Part shown: positions 11,608 to 23,886 of the stretch, in pieces | How the letters are laid out: each line of letters begins with the position of its first letter | Numbering within the stretch: the stretch's first letter is position 1 | DNA from: Pelobates cultripes | Taxonomy: Eukaryota > Chordata > Amphibia > Anura > Pelobatidae | Length of the DNA stretch: 64,000 nucleotides | Reading direction: 5' to 3' | Assembly (NCBI GenBank): GCA_933207985.1 | Contig: OW240921.1 | Span: 96,075,192 to 96,139,191 of the forward strand | Program-made: the position numbers and the translations under genes | Notes under the pieces: model-generated | What the model saw: the letters and a program-made list of their open reading frames with translations, nothing else | What the model was told of the DNA's origin: nothing | Database searches by the model: none

Positions 11608-12046
11608 TAAAGGTAAACTCCAGCCCCTAAAAGTACTTTAGACTTCTGAAGTGTTATATGTGTGGAGAGTTTTTCCTCTTTTTTTTTTTTTTCAATTTAT
11701 AAAATCTGCAGATTTTAATCATACAACTGACCCTGTTACTTCCTGGCTTGGTTAGCTCAGTGGAGCTAAACTCAAGAGGCAGCAGTTGGCCAGAGCACCT
11801 TGCAAAGACTTCTAACTGAGCTGCATTGAGAAGTCTGTGATTGGACAGCCACAGAAAGACTGGGCGTGTTTTAAAGGGGAGGGCTTGCAACGGCTGCAGC
11901 CAAAAGGTCTGCAACTTTTGCAAGTTGTTTTTAGATACCCCCAATGAAAAAAATAATAATTAAATGAACATGTTTTTATTGGTGGTATATCTACTAAAGT
12001 GTTTTTTTTGCTGTGTTTTTTAGTTGGGTGGTAGCATGGCTCTTTA
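11608..12046 (+). mobile_element. T2-type MITE, diverged
   Basis: The left end reads ATAAAGGTAAACTCC and the right end GGCTCTTTAA. The internal part, with GGGGAGGGCTTGCAA and a CAACTTTTGCAA motif, matches the copies at 15091-15559 and, reversed, at 16075-16262. Confidence 0.6.
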
Positions 12047-12713
12047 AACATATGAGCACCACATTTTAGTACTACAATAGATTTTGTGGAAGGGCTACGT
12101 GCACCTGGGGAAAATATCTAGGATAACTGTGTGATGATGTAATTGCTATTCAGTTTGCCAGTGTCAAATCGCACCCTAGTCTAATGTCATAGAAGCTATA
12201 AACTACAGGAGCATTCATTCAACTTTAAACAAATAGTATTTGCTAAGGAATTAGCTCAAGTTTGGGTTGGAAAGGGGCCAGGAAATGAATGTTAATGCTA
12301 TGCTAGAAACTGTGAAAAGAAAAAATGTATAACGAATATGCTACGGAGAAATTAATTAACAAATATAACTAACAGTTGACTTATATTTGACTTATTACAG
12401 GGAATGAGAGACAAGGGACAGCTCTCAAAGTCACAAAGGCTACACAGTAAAAAGAAATAAGTCATTGTGTGTTTTCTCTGTTAAAAGGAAATAAAATTAA
12501 AACGCTGTGTTCCATATGTAAGGCTGGCCAAAGGAGACATATGCCAGGATGCCCAAATAAATAGCTAAAGCAGTCTCAAAGGCCATAACACACTACATAC
12601 AGTGGATAATATACTCATTGTGGACGGAAAATGTATTCAGCAACACACCATATGGAAATTTATAAGAGACTTTTGACAGCGATATTACTGGAAGTGTGAT
12701 AGATAAAGTCTTC

Positions 12714-13558
12714 CAGAGGCGGCTCTCTAATTAGGCGATTTAGGCGGACACCTAAGGCCCCGTGCAAACTGGGGCCTCAAGGCCACCAAAATCACCTTAG
12801 GGCAGACTGACATGTCGGGTCCTCAGTCTGTGACCGAGGACCCGAGACAGGAGGGGCCCGGCAGCTTGCCCATTATGCCCCCAGGTGGAAGGCCCCACCA
12901 TTCAGTCTGCCCTGGAATGTTTTCTTTGGGGAATATAAGAATAAACAGTTTGCAAAAGTTGCAGAGCTTCAGTTTGCATTTTTTTGCAAGCCCTCCCCAC
13001 TTTTCCTGACCAGTGTTAATTTTGACAGCAAATTTCAATTTAGTTTTAGTCATAGTCTTTTGACTAAAAAGCCATTTTAATTTTAGTCACATTTTAGTCA
13101 ACATAACTAAAATTAATGGGTTTAGTTAAAGCCTCTGTCTCTTTTTCCCCTTCCTCAACCCCCTGTGTCTCTTTGTATCCCTCCAGCCCCTCTATGTGTC
13201 TCTCTCCCAAGCCCTACACCCTCCGGTCTGCAGCTCCTCTGGGTGCAGAGCTGCAGACTGAGATGTCTCGCGATCTCCAGCAAATCAGAGCGTTGCCGCA
13301 GGTTACCACAGAACGTTTTCATACTTCTGGAGATCGCAAGAGACATCTCTGGAGATCGCAAGAGACATCTCAGAGAGCTGCAGAGACCAGATAGGAATCC
13401 ACAGAACCACCAGGTGAATGAATCTGAGATAAAAAAGTATGTTTGACTACCCACCTTATACACACAATGCAACCCCTATTTATTTTTACTTTGGTCGTTA
13501 GTCGGGGCCTCATGTTTGAGTTTCGCCTAAGGAAACACAAAGTCTAGAGCCGCCACTG
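12714..13558. mobile_element. hAT non-autonomous element with perfect 8-bp target-site duplication
   Basis: Ends are CAGAGGCGGCTCT and TAGAGCCGCCACTG, the CAG-type termini of hAT elements. The 8-base duplication AAGTCTTC flanks it at 12706-12713 and 13559-13566. The interior carries a T2 MITE piece (about 12905-13010), an AT-rich block with TTTAGTTTTAGTC motifs (13015-13130) that is shared with 16262-16385, and a short run of the CCCTCCAGCCCCTCTATGTG minisatellite motif. No transposase is present. Confidence 0.88.
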
Positions 13559-13839
13559 AAGTCTTCCTAGTTGATAGAATCACAGTATAATTAAGAGTGT
13601 ATTACTGTGCAGTTAAAATCCAGCGATATCCTAACAAAATGAATTGTAGATGATACAAACTTACAACTGACATTAGGCAAACTTATATAATTACAAGGTT
13701 TGCCTACATCAGTTGTTTTCACATGTGACGTAGACCATTGGGACTAAAAAAAAAAAATCAGAATCCGTTAAGAAAGAACTGTACTTTAGTTTCTTCTCTG
13801 GAATTGGAAGTGGAGGTGGGGAGTACAAAAGTGTGACTA

Positions 13840-13925
13840 ATTATTAAGGGGAGGGTGCCAGGGCTCTCCTGGCACCAAATACAACCGGCTGAAGTGGTTA
13901 CGGTGCTTGGTGTGTTTCTTTAAAG
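13840..13925 (-). repeat. T2-type MITE end fragment
   Basis: It contains GAAGTGGTTACGGTGCTTGG and ends in TTTCTTTAAAG, a diverged TTAA terminus of the type seen at 58197 and 60590. The other end is missing. Confidence 0.45.
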
Positions 13926-14163
13926 CCATTAACTAAACCACACATTTAGAAACACTTTTAGAATCCAGAAGATCTGACTGCTGATCCAGAAGAGGACACT
14001 GACTAAAGAAAGCGGACTTTCAGGATCAAATAATATTTATAAATACAGGAGAGACTGAACAATCTATAACAGAAGCAACATCATTCCTCATACATAATGA
14101 GAGCGTTTATCAGACTGCACGACGAAGCTGAGACAAGTGTGCACAGTTATACATTGCAGCACA

Positions 14164-14623
14164 TACACTGATCAGCCAGGACATTAACACCACTGGTTTT
14201 CAGCATTTGAGCTACAGTAGCTCTTCTGTGTGTTCAGACCTGACATGCTAGCCTTCATTCCCCATGTCCATCAATGAGCCTTAGGCGCCCACGATTCTGA
14301 CGCCAATTCACCGCTTGTCATTCCTTGAACATCTTTTGGTAGGTACTAACCATAGCATACTGGTAACACCCCACAAGACTTGTTGTTTGGGAGATGCTCT
14401 GCCCCAGTCGTCTAGCCATCCCTATTTGGCCCTCAAAGTCACTCAGATCTTTTCACTTGCCCATTTTTCCTGCTTCCAATACATAAAATTCAACACCTGA
14501 CTGTTCACTCGCTGCCTAATATATCCCACCTATTGACAGGTGTCAATGTAACAATATAATCAATATAATCAATGTTAGTCAATTCACAAGTCAGTGGTTT
14601 TAATGTTATAGCGGATCAGTGTA
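14164..14623. mobile_element. Tc1/mariner-type non-autonomous element
   Basis: It is flanked by TA with inverted ends TACACTGATCAGCC on the left and GCGGATCAGTGTA on the right. The sub-terminal part has ACATTAACACCACTGG against CAGTGGTTTTAATGTTATA. These ends belong to a widespread vertebrate Tc1/mariner family. The short open frames inside are not transposase. Confidence 0.8.
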
Positions 14624-15090
14624 TAGTGTTTTTTTTTTTTTTTTGGTTTGTTTTTTGTATGTGTTTTTTTTCAGAGTGACAAAATGCTTTAAAGTGCTTA
14701 TGCATCTAGCATTAAATAATAAAACTCCTGATAAATTCATCAGGGTTATCTGCTAATGGCACTCAGAAAAGAAACTCCTTGATCTGTCAAATTGCCTGTG
14801 GGCTTTTAGTTGTTTTAATAATTGTCTTCCTTATGGCATAGTGGTGGTTAGTACATTAGGTACAAGTACACCTTGTGATTACACTTGTTCTGATATCCTT
14901 CCAGGGCACGATATAGCGCACGTTTACTTTAGAAGATAGGGAACAAATACCATAGATAAATCTGATGCTAGATTCCAAATTTTACCCATTGTGTTTTTTT
15001 TGTTTTTGTCCATACTCTACCATACTCATATGGATGCGTGGCGGCAGAAAGTGAAACTAACGTTTGATAAATCACACTTGTATTATCATA

Positions 15091-15559
15091 TTAAAGGTAC
15101 ACTCCAAACACATAGTACTTCCGCTTGTTGTCATGGGTCTGGAGTCTGTTCCATTTGTAACAGTTTATGAAAATTCTAATTTCATTTGAAATTGTTACTT
15201 TTATAATTAAGGACAGATAGCTAGGGAGGTGACAGGCGTGCTAAGTTAGAACGTGCCTGCCTCCTTCTTTCACACCCCAGCTCAATGAAAAGCATAGGAC
15301 GTGTGCTTGCGGCTCCAGTGAGCAGACTCTGATTGGTGTATTGCTTGTACAGACTGAACGTCTGTTTGTGAAAAGAGGGGAGGGCTTGCAAAGGCAGCAT
15401 GTCAGAAGCTTTTGCAACCTTTTTTTCTTTTTTTTTCATATACCCCCAAAGAAAACATGCAGAAAAAATACACGCATGTTTTATTTCGTGGTACATCTGC
15501 TAAACTGTAAACAAAATGTTTTGTTTATTTGTAAATTTCAATGGGGTGTGTTCCTTTAA
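15091..15559 (+). mobile_element. T2-type MITE
   Basis: TTAAAGGTACACTCC on the left and GTGTGTTCCTTTAA on the right are bounded by TTAA. The interior shares GGGGAGGGCTTGCAA and the poly-T stretch with the copies at 11608 and 16075. Confidence 0.75.
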
Positions 15560-15998
15560 AGAAGGACGGCCAAGCACACGGACTCCTATCGTTACTGTGG
15601 AGTCCTGAAGACCTCTCACCATTTGCTTCTGGGGAAAGAATTCCTCATCAAACTATTTCCAGCTACCATGATTTCTTTTTTTTTTTTTAAGTAGGGAATA
15701 AGAGCATCTCTCATTTTAAAGTTTTTATTTATTTTTTTTATTTGAAATTTCTAATATGTAAGAGATGATTGGAATGTTGTGAAAGTTCTTTAGGCTGGAA
15801 TGGAATCTGCCGCCAGATTGCATTGAACGTGCCACATTCTCGCACTAGAAATACATTCATAATGTCCCCATTTCTTGTTGTTTTTACAATGGGATTTATT
15901 CTAGTGGGTTTGATTTCACACTTTTACATGCCATCACTTGGGATTCATAGCAGTATATGGGCAACCAGCTTGCTAAAAACGCATGCTACATAATAACA

Positions 15999-16078
15999 TT
16001 AACCCCTTAAGGACACATGACATGTGTGACATGTCATGATTCCCTTTTATTCCAGAAGTTTGGTCCTTAAGGGGTTAA
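15999..16078. mobile_element. Small palindromic TTAA MITE
   Basis: This is an 80-bp element with ends TTAACCCCTTAAGGACA and GTCCTTAAGGGGTTAA. Its right TTAA (16075-16078) is also the left TTAA of the next MITE, so the two abut with a single shared target. Confidence 0.75.
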
Positions 16079-16262
16079 AGGAACTCTCCATTGATTTTTT
16101 TTTTTCCCCTCCACTGTTTAGTAGTTATATCCCCCAACCCCTCTAAAAAATGTGTGTTTATTTTTGTCTGCAATGTTTTCTTTGGGGGATATAAGAATAA
16201 ACAGTTTGCAAAAGTTGCAGACCTTCAGTTTGCATTTTTTGCAAGCCCTCCCCTCTTTTCCT
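16075..16262 (-). mobile_element. T2-type MITE, half copy in reverse orientation
   Basis: It begins TTAAAGGAACTCTCCATTG and matches the right half of 15091-15559 in reverse. It stops at about 16262, where the TTTTAGTC-rich repeat begins. Confidence 0.65.
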
Positions 16263-16385
16263 GACCAGTTTTAATTTTGGCGGCAAACTTCAATTTAGTT
16301 TTAGTCATAGTCTTTTGACTAAAAAGCCATTTTAGTTTGTCACATTTTAGTCAAGATAACTAAAATGTATTTGGTTTAGTTAAAG
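16262..16385. repeat. TTTTAGTC-rich dispersed repeat
   Basis: Motifs such as TAGTTTTAGTCATAGTC and CATTTTAGTCAAGATAAC match the segment at 13015-13130 closely. In both places it directly follows the same T2 half-copy, so the pair has moved or been copied as one composite. Confidence 0.6.
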
Positions 16386-17049
16386 CCTCTAGTACTTCAC
16401 TATCTTGCAATTTGGTAATAAACAATAAAATAAGGTAATATATAGATTTAATGGTAAATCTCTTTATGTTTGTTCTGAACAATGCCACAACTAATGACAA
16501 AGCAACTTCTGTGGTTTATGGTATCATTTTCATCCATGATGTTCTCGTCCTTCTATGGTAGAACTGGGACATTTGCAGGGGTGGGTGTTGTGTGGGAAAG
16601 TAGATGTATTGCATTTCAGTGCCTATAGTGATTCTTTGCATTTTACACATACTAACTGAACATGCAGTAAACTATGTGTAAGGTATAGGCGGAGGCATTT
16701 TGTTATCGGAAAGTTGGCTGTCACAGACAGGGAAGATGTTTTCGGAGACAATTGCTTCAGGCCTTTTTCCGTAAAACTAATTAGACGAAGACTACAGTTC
16801 ATGGCAAAAAACTCACCTGCATATAATCTCATCAGTGCGAGCAAAGTAAATGCCAACATTATTACCTGTCATTCAGAAAAACAAACAGGTGCACAAATGC
16901 CTTAGCAAAAACATCCTTCTCTTAGTCCCATTCAACACCAATGGTTACTCAGTAAATTCAGCCTATTAGAATCCAAATGGCAATATAGCTGGTTCGGAAT
17001 AAATTCCCAACTCAACTAAGGCTACAGCTTGACTGTTTGAGCCTCAATT

Positions 17050-17240
17050 TTAAACGGATACTATAAGTGCAAAGAATGCAAAGCTGTATTCCTCCCTACT
17101 CCCTCGCGCCCCCTTCCAGGTAAATAAGGGGTTAAAAAACCTTTATTTGATCTATTTTCAGCACTAAGTGGAAAAGGGACACTGCACCCAGACCACTTGA
17201 CTTACCTTAAGTGGCCTGGGTGCCTACAGTGTCCCTTTAA
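17050..17240. mobile_element. T2-type MITE
   Basis: The right end is CTACAGTGTCCCTTTAA and the left end the diverged TTAAACGGATACTATAAG. The interior has GACCACTTGACTTACC and AAGTGGCCTGGGTGCC, a sub-terminal repeat shared with 59493-59839. Confidence 0.65.
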
Positions 17241-17561
17241 TTCACCACAATCTGAAGTTTAGTAAGCAGACCATGTTTGACTTACGATCCAAGAATATCT
17301 ACACAGTTGTGTGAGAGTAAAGATTCTGTGTAGAAAGAATACAATGCCTATGTTTTTCAGATCGAGAATAAAAAGAAGACATGGTTGTGCTGGGTATTTT
17401 TCACATAAATGTGTGAACGCCGAACACAAATCTCTTATCGGTAACTCATCATACAGCAGGTTTATGAAGGTAGGTATGTAGAAGGCACACTCACTTAAAT
17501 AAAAGATGGCAAATTACATATAAGCCACTTTGATATCTTGATGAATATTGTGGTTTTCCCG

Positions 17562-17640
17562 CAGGGCCGGACTGGGAACGAAAAGCAGCCCTGGAAAAAA
17601 AATTCTATACCGGCCCAAAAATGCATCGCGTAAGCATAGT
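17562..17640 (+). repeat. hAT 5' terminal fragment
   Basis: It begins CAGGGCCGGACTGGGAA, the same terminus as the complete hAT at 44385-45933. No matching 3' end was found nearby. A diverged relative lies at 35535-35590. Confidence 0.5.
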
Positions 17641-18779
17641 GATAACTTCAAATTGAAAACTATTGCTCCAACGTGAAAGAAAGCATAGATCATAGATCTT
17701 CAATATAAACAAGACAGACAATTTATTTTGAGCAGACGTGTATTTGCATATAATCAATGTTTCAGTCCAACAACCTTGACCTATTAAGGAAAATTTACTG
17801 AAATTGTGAATGTATGCTGTTGTACGACTTTAAAAAATTACATTATCTTGTTTATTTATAAAAAAAATGTAAAATTATTTATTTGTCGTTGACAACATTA
17901 CATGTATTAATTACATTATGCGAGTTTAACATGTGTTAGTGAACATACAGCGATATTGTCGCCAGCTTTTTTTGTGGTTTTTTAATATAAATTATTTAAG
18001 TTTTTGTTGCATAAGGAGAAATACAATCATTTAGAGATATTCAGTGTTAATGCGGTTACAAAATCTTACAAAATCCTTTAAACTTTTAAACAGGTTAAAG
18101 TAACATATTCAGCTATTCTGAATGGTTTGATTCCATTTCAACTGTTGGTTAGCATACCGTTCGTGTGATGTGGTGTAAGTGACCATTTCTTATTCCCTGT
18201 GACTGTTGTCTGGCTCTTTATGGCCTCAAGATTAGAGGGTATGCACAGGGCTTTGTGTATTAAAGGCAAGCTTCATGTAATCTTTTCCATGTTATTAGGT
18301 GTGTGTGTTCAATATGTGAAAAATATACAATACCGAGTAGGGTGTTGCTTGTTAAGTACCATCGGGGTTTATATACCCTTGTCCCTACTGTTTCCTGTAG
18401 GGCCAGTGTTGTTGCCTCGTGTCCTTTGGGGGATCTTTCGCGCTTCTTAATGATTTCTGGATCTGCTCATGTACCCCAGTTCTTATGGACATTTCTGATC
18501 AGGGGCAATGTATATATAAATGGTTGGTTTAGGGGTTAAGGGTTCAGATGGGGGAATGTGGGTGGAAGAGGGACAGGAGTGGGGTTAAGATTGTGGGGAA
18601 AATACAGTGAGGAGGGGGTTGGAGAAGGGTTAGAGTGGTAAAGAGGGGGACTTCAGCTCTCCCTCAGGCCCTCCCTCCCCTGACCCCGCGCCGGCAACCC
18701 CAGAGGCGCCGGCAGCCCCAGCGATGCCCACCCCTCTGTCCCTCAGGGTGCCCCTCCAAATTCCGTGTTTTAGGGAAGG

Positions 18780-19120
18780 GCAGATTTTGTGGAAGGATTT
18801 GGTTCTTTCGTGGACTTAAGCAGACAATTCATCCATTTCCATGGATTCCTTAATTTTTTGGCTAATCTCAGGGATTGTGGGTATTTCTATGCTTCCCCAG
18901 TGTTTAGCTATAGCTCTATGGGTGGAGGGAAGTTGGCTACATTCTCTGTAGTGTCGGCTCCGGAGAGGTAAGGCCCTCAATAGTTCAAAATGCGTCTCCT
19001 GTAGGAGGAGCACATCTACTTTGGTTCTGTTGGCCCGCCTGGAGGAGCCGGTGTCTATTTGCTGGGTTATTTAGACCCTTGCAGTTTATCGAGATGCAAG
19101 TTCATTTGGAGGGCATTGTG
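18780..19120 (-). pseudogene. L1/Tx1-like ORF2 endonuclease N-terminal fragment
   Basis: On the minus strand the frame near 19100 reads ISINCKGLNNPANRHR, the conserved start of L1 ORF2 endonuclease, and another frame further down reads VDVLLLQETHFELL, the catalytic QETH block. The frames differ, so the copy is broken. Only the first part of the endonuclease is present and no reverse transcriptase follows. The sequence on both sides (18170-18780 and 19120-19330) may belong to the same element but shows no diagnostic motif. Confidence 0.65.
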
Positions 19121-19404
19121 CGGTTGGTGTGCTGCGACCTGGGCCCCGTAAGGTCGGACACCCCTGGGGCAAACGGGCGGCGGAGGGAAGAAGAGGAGGG
19201 GGGCGGAGGGGGAGTGGCATCCGGCAGGGGCCAGGAGCTAAGAAGGAGCAAAGTGGAGGCGAGAAAGACAGGGAAGTGGGGTGGAGGTAGGGGGAGGTAG
19301 GGAGTTCGGGCTTATTGTGAGGTTGTGGGCTTAACGGGGTACACTTGGTCTTATGTGATGCGTTCCAAGCCAGGTGGGAGTGGAGGTGTGTGTTGGGAGG
19401 TGAG

Positions 19405-19700
19405 GTACACTCTCCATGTGTCTCATTTCCCCCCTCAGCCCTACCATGTGTCTCATTACCCCACCTGAGCACCTTCATGTGTCTCATTCCTCCCAGCCCC
19501 TCCATGTGGTCTACTCTCTCAGCACCTCCATTTGTCTAATTCCCCTCCAGCCTTCCATGTGTCTCATTCCCTCCCAGCACCTTCATGTGTCTCATTGCCC
19601 CTCTTAGCCCCACCATGTGTCTCATTCCTCCCGCACCCTTACATGTATCACATTCTCCCCCTCAGCCCCTAATTTCTTCCCTCAGCCCCTTCATGTGTCT
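19405..19700 (-). repeat. Minisatellite, same motif as 4660-5165 in reverse orientation
   Basis: About ten units follow the pattern CAGCCCCTCCATGTGTCTCA with short C/T-rich spacers. The reverse complement matches the array at 4660-5165. Open frames here reflect the repeat period. Confidence 0.8.
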
Positions 19701-20408
19701 AAGACTCCCCCAGGCTCAATTTCCCAGGAGTCCAGTCTGCCCCTGTTTCCTGATGCCAAAAGACAGTGGAAAGAAACACCATGATATGTTGCAATGCACT
19801 AGGTTCCAGGTTCTAGTCACTGTAAGGCAATGTCTCAGCCCTGGCCCAGTTATTCCAATAAAGAGAGTGCCATACCTTCAATTCACTAAATTGAGGCAAC
19901 AGGAAATCCTCCATCCCCTGTTTTAAAGACAGAAAGGGGAGCTAAGGAAGGAATGGTGTTTACAGCTGTCAAGAATAGTGTGAAGATGAGATTATGAGCT
20001 TCAATGAGTCTTACAGCGTCTCCAACATCTGCAGGCATTGCCACAAATAGGGATAAATAGTAAGAAAATGGGAATGGGCAGCATGGTCATCCAAACCAAG
20101 AGTGTGTCTTCTTGGCAACAAAAAGTAGTAACTTGCAGCCGAGATGTGTGATGTGCCTTGACGTAAAGGGCGCAATATGTGGAAAGAAAAAGGAATAGAG
20201 AAGATCCATTGGTGTAGTATACTTTTGAAGTGGACACAATAAGAAGGGTAAATATTGTTACTGCATCTATTCCTCAAACTCCGAGTTGCAACATCATTCT
20301 CTCCTGCAAGCTGAAATGAGTGACATACGGCTTTAAACCATATAATAGAGATAGTGATATATATCTATCACGATTATGGACACTCACCAATTAATAATTT
20401 CTGCACCA

Positions 20409-20690
20409 TATATACACTGAACAAAATTATAACAGTAATACTTTTGTTTTTGCCCCTGTTTTTCATGAGCTGAACTCAAACATCTAAGGCTTTTTCTATG
20501 TACACAAAATGCCTATTTCTCTTAAATATTGTTCACAAATCGGTCTAAATCTGTGTTAGTGAGCACTTCTCCTTTGCCGAGATAATCCATCCATCTCACA
20601 GGTGTGGCATATCAAGATGCAGATTAGACAGCACGATTATTGCACAGGTGTGCCTTAGGATGGCCACAATACCGCGTTCGGAATTACATC
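20409..20690 (+). mobile_element. Tc1/mariner fragment
   Basis: It starts TATACACTGAACAAAATTAT and continues with CTTTTGTTTTTGCCCC and CACAGGTGTGGCATATC, a recognisable vertebrate Tc1/mariner 5' half. The 3' terminus is missing. Confidence 0.65.
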
Positions 20691-21777
20691 TAAACTAAAA
20701 TCTTCAAAAAGGCGTGTTACAAAATTTACTGAAATAAAAATGCTGCACTTATGAAGCTGTGGTCCTTGATCCTTAGAATCATGAAACCACCACAAATAAT
20801 GTGAAATTGTGAAATTAAAAAAACCACATGGTTAAAGCTGTAGGTTTTGGGGGGCTTACGGCAAGTCAGCCTATTACCCACCGGACCATGAAAGAACCCC
20901 CCCCAAATCCTACATCCTCCTCAACTCTAAGACCCTTAATACTAATTACCCACCAACTCCAAAAGATTTTATTCAATGTTGCACAAATATTCTGGTCACA
21001 TTGAGATTTATTGTAACGAGAGGTATATAAATATTTACGACGATAACTTTCAAAATTAAGTCGCTGGAAAATGTGTTCTTGGCAAATGAGTCCGGTGCAC
21101 TTGTGTTTACACATTTCCTTTCCATAAGCCTAAACTAATTGTTGAATCTGCTTTATAGAGTATAAAAATAGCACAAAGGGAAAAATGCTATTTATTAAGT
21201 AACCACAGACATTACCAAGCCTTGGGCATTTCGATATGCATTATGCATTGTCTCAGGGGATATTTGTTCCATTCCTTAGGCATCTAAAACCTATGCGGAG
21301 AACAAATAAGCAACTGTTTGTTTTAATAGAAGTGATCTGACTAGTGTACTGAGTAATGAGTTCTTTGTCAGCAGATACCAAGACTTCCTTTTACACAGCA
21401 TGTTCTTTCCATTGGTTTGTGTAGCAATATCGATAAATAAAAGCATGTGTTAAAATGCACCATTCCAATAAGTAAACAAAACACGTCTTATAAGGCATAT
21501 ATTATTCTTCATGCCAGGATAGTAATAGGGTTTTTTACATGTAGCAGTGAGCACTCTCTGTATTTAAAAAGCTGCAGTAAATCCCAGATCCGCAGTCCGG
21601 TACAGAACGCTCAAGAACACATGGTCCAGCAAACCATTCCAAGTTAATACAATCCTTTTATTAGTATTATTTGTCAGGTTTTTGTGTTGGACCATATGTT
21701 CTTGAGTAGAAATGTACCAAACCTTTCTTTGCTAATACCCTATTTGGGGTTCTCACTAGATAGTGAGTTATGGAGAC
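20691..21777. other. AT-rich sequence without recognisable gene
   Basis: Neither strand shows exons or element ends here. Confidence 0.35.
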
Positions 21778-21840
21778 TTAAAGCGGCATTCCAGGCACCA
21801 TAAAAGGTTATAGTGCTTTGAGGCGACCTCAGTCATTTTA
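21778..21840 (+). repeat. T2-type MITE 5' end fragment
   Basis: It begins TTAAAGCGGCATTCCAGGC and carries a GGTTATAGTGCTTTGAGG motif like other T2 sub-terminal regions. It abuts the L2 remnant directly and lacks a right end. Confidence 0.45.
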
Positions 21841-22392
21841 CCATCAATATCTCATAGCTTCCATGCTGCCCTGCTTTGTGACTTCTGTCCTGCAGTGAAG
21901 GGTGGGCTACCAGACATGTATTTGCAACAAGATGAGCTGGACGCACAGAACAGAGGGTGTTGAGGGCCGTTTTCAAACTAGCATACACTCTAGAGGGAGT
22001 GGGGAAAGTGGCACAAGAGGTAAGGGGAGAATGTATTTCATGTATAGGAAAAAGTAGGTTGCTAGAACAGTGAAGGGTTAGTTCTTTGGATGACACAGTT
22101 GCAGGAGAGGAAGCAGGATGACTAACCAAGATGTTGGGAGAAAGCTATTGTGTGGGGGAAAAAGCTATTAACAGTTTAGTTGATATGCTTTCTTAAAGAA
22201 GTGAGCTGTTAATGATCTTTTGACAGAACTAAGACTAGGTGAGAGTCTAATGGAGTAGGGAAGGGAGTTCCATAGGAAATGCGCAGCACTAGAGAAGTCT
22301 TGAAGGCTGGCGTCAGAGGTGTGGGTATGAACAGGTGATAGACACAGATCTTCGGCAAAGTGTAGGACCCTGGATATATTCTTCAGGGCCAC
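21840..22392 (-). pseudogene. L2-type LINE 3' remnant (RT C-terminus and 3' tail)
   Basis: The minus strand from 22392 encodes 74 residues with SLQDFSSAAHFLWNSL and IRLSPSLSSVKRSLTAHF. This is the same block order as the C-terminus of the L2 ORF at 7055-9355. Sequence below 22165 is its decayed 3' untranslated region and is cut by the T2 fragment at 21840. No L2 tail remains. Confidence 0.65.
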
Positions 22393-23164
22393 ATTTTCTT
22401 TAGTATATAGAGCTCTTCAGTATTTTTTTTAGTGTTATAAATGGATACAATAAAAGCAACAATGTGGATTCCCCTAGTGGAGGTTATGTGAATGACTTCC
22501 AAATGTAACATAAAGCCTCAATTCCATTCCTTTGTAGTTTCAAACTCCTCATTCCAATGGTCCTATCTCCAGGGCTTTTTCCAGTCATTAACAAATCAGC
22601 CATGAGCAGTCTAAACGCTTGTCAAATATTTAGTAATTATGTCTATCCTGCTTGACATGAAGTTGAAAAGTGGTTAATAGAAAGGTCATGATTTTCTAAA
22701 TCGATTTTATAAGTTCAAGGTTTCTACCCCATTACTGAGGCTTGACTCTTTTGGATATATCATTTACAAGCCAATTGCTCCTGTGTGAACCATTTTCCAG
22801 ATCATCAAGTTTGTTGCTTTTGTTGGTCTCAGTAAATTTGTCTACTTAATCTTCAATGTTTGCACTACGCGACCCAATGTCTTGTATTTAATTTTTTTAA
22901 TTTCTCTTACTAAATCTGGAATTGTGAGGGTTATGATAAAGTGTTCTACCATAAGTTGGATAAGTTCTGCCATGACTGGTCTGGCCCTGGAGAAAATGTG
23001 AAATGTTGGTGTCTCCTCGCAAGAAGTCCTTGACCTCTTTTGTCTTAGAAGATGAGGTTCTTGGACTTGCTGCGAAGAATAAAGCAGCCTTGTTGATTTT
23101 AGATTTATGGTGATATGAAGTAGCTGGTTAAAGTTTCAGTTTTCTATTTTTCTGATCTGTATTT

Positions 23165-23886
23165 TGATGACTGTAGGCAGTGATCGACTGGCAGGGAAGG
23201 GGTTAATTTTTATTTGGACTGGGTAAAGGGGGTGTTTTTTTTATTTTTTACTTAAACGTTATTACAACTTTTTTTAGCTTAATTTTTAACTTTTGAAAGT
23301 TTATTTTAAAACTTTTTTTAACGTTAACCCCTAGTTAGCCTAACACCAAATCCCCCAATTCCCCACTAACTTCCACCCACTCCAGCTAGCTAAATATATA
23401 ATTTTAAAATATTTAAAATTAGTTAATTAAATAAATTTAACCCCTGTGGGTTAAAAAAAAATTAACACTCAGGGGTTAAAAAAAATAAAATCAGATGACA
23501 GTAAAATGTAATCCCTGCCAATTGATCACTGTAATCAGTGATCAATTGGCAGGGAAGGGGTTTAAATTTTTTTATTAAAATGAGTAAAGGGGGGTGGGAT
23601 TTTAAATAAACTTTATTTTTATTTTTTTAACAGGGGCAGGATCCGCACTGTTCCGGCTCCCTGCACTTCACACAGAACCAGGAATTGCAGGGAGGCGGAA
23701 GGTAAGTATACTAAGCATGTGCTCGCTCTGACATGCTGGGGCAGTACTATCAGGTGCTCCCAGTTCTCCCAGCGATAACGGCGATCCGGGGTTAATTTTA
23801 ACGGGTGACGGACGAGGTCCATCACTCGTCATTATGGCAATCCCCTGAGTGACGGACCTTGTCCGTCACTTGTCGTTAAGGGGTTA
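23165..23886. repeat. TTAA-ended dispersed repeat with two related halves and a perfect hairpin
   Basis: GATCGACTGGCAGGGAAGGG at about 23183 and GATCAATTGGCAGGGAAGGG at about 23541 start two related halves, each followed by a T-rich stretch and GGTAAAGGGGG-like sequence. The right end reads GTCGTTAAGGGGTTAA. At 23513-23554 an exact hairpin has 19-bp arms (CCCTGCCAATTGATCACTG) and a 4-nt loop. No coding frame is seen. Confidence 0.55.

Noticed and set aside
12812..13472. Overlapping frames of 65-105 codons on both strands
   Set aside because: They fall inside the hAT at 12714-13558 or cross its right end, over T2, TTTTAGTC and minisatellite pieces. No conserved protein pattern is present.
14315..14500. 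61-codon frame in the mariner-type element
   Set aside because: It shows no transposase motif. The element is too short to be autonomous and the frame follows known non-coding MITE sequence.
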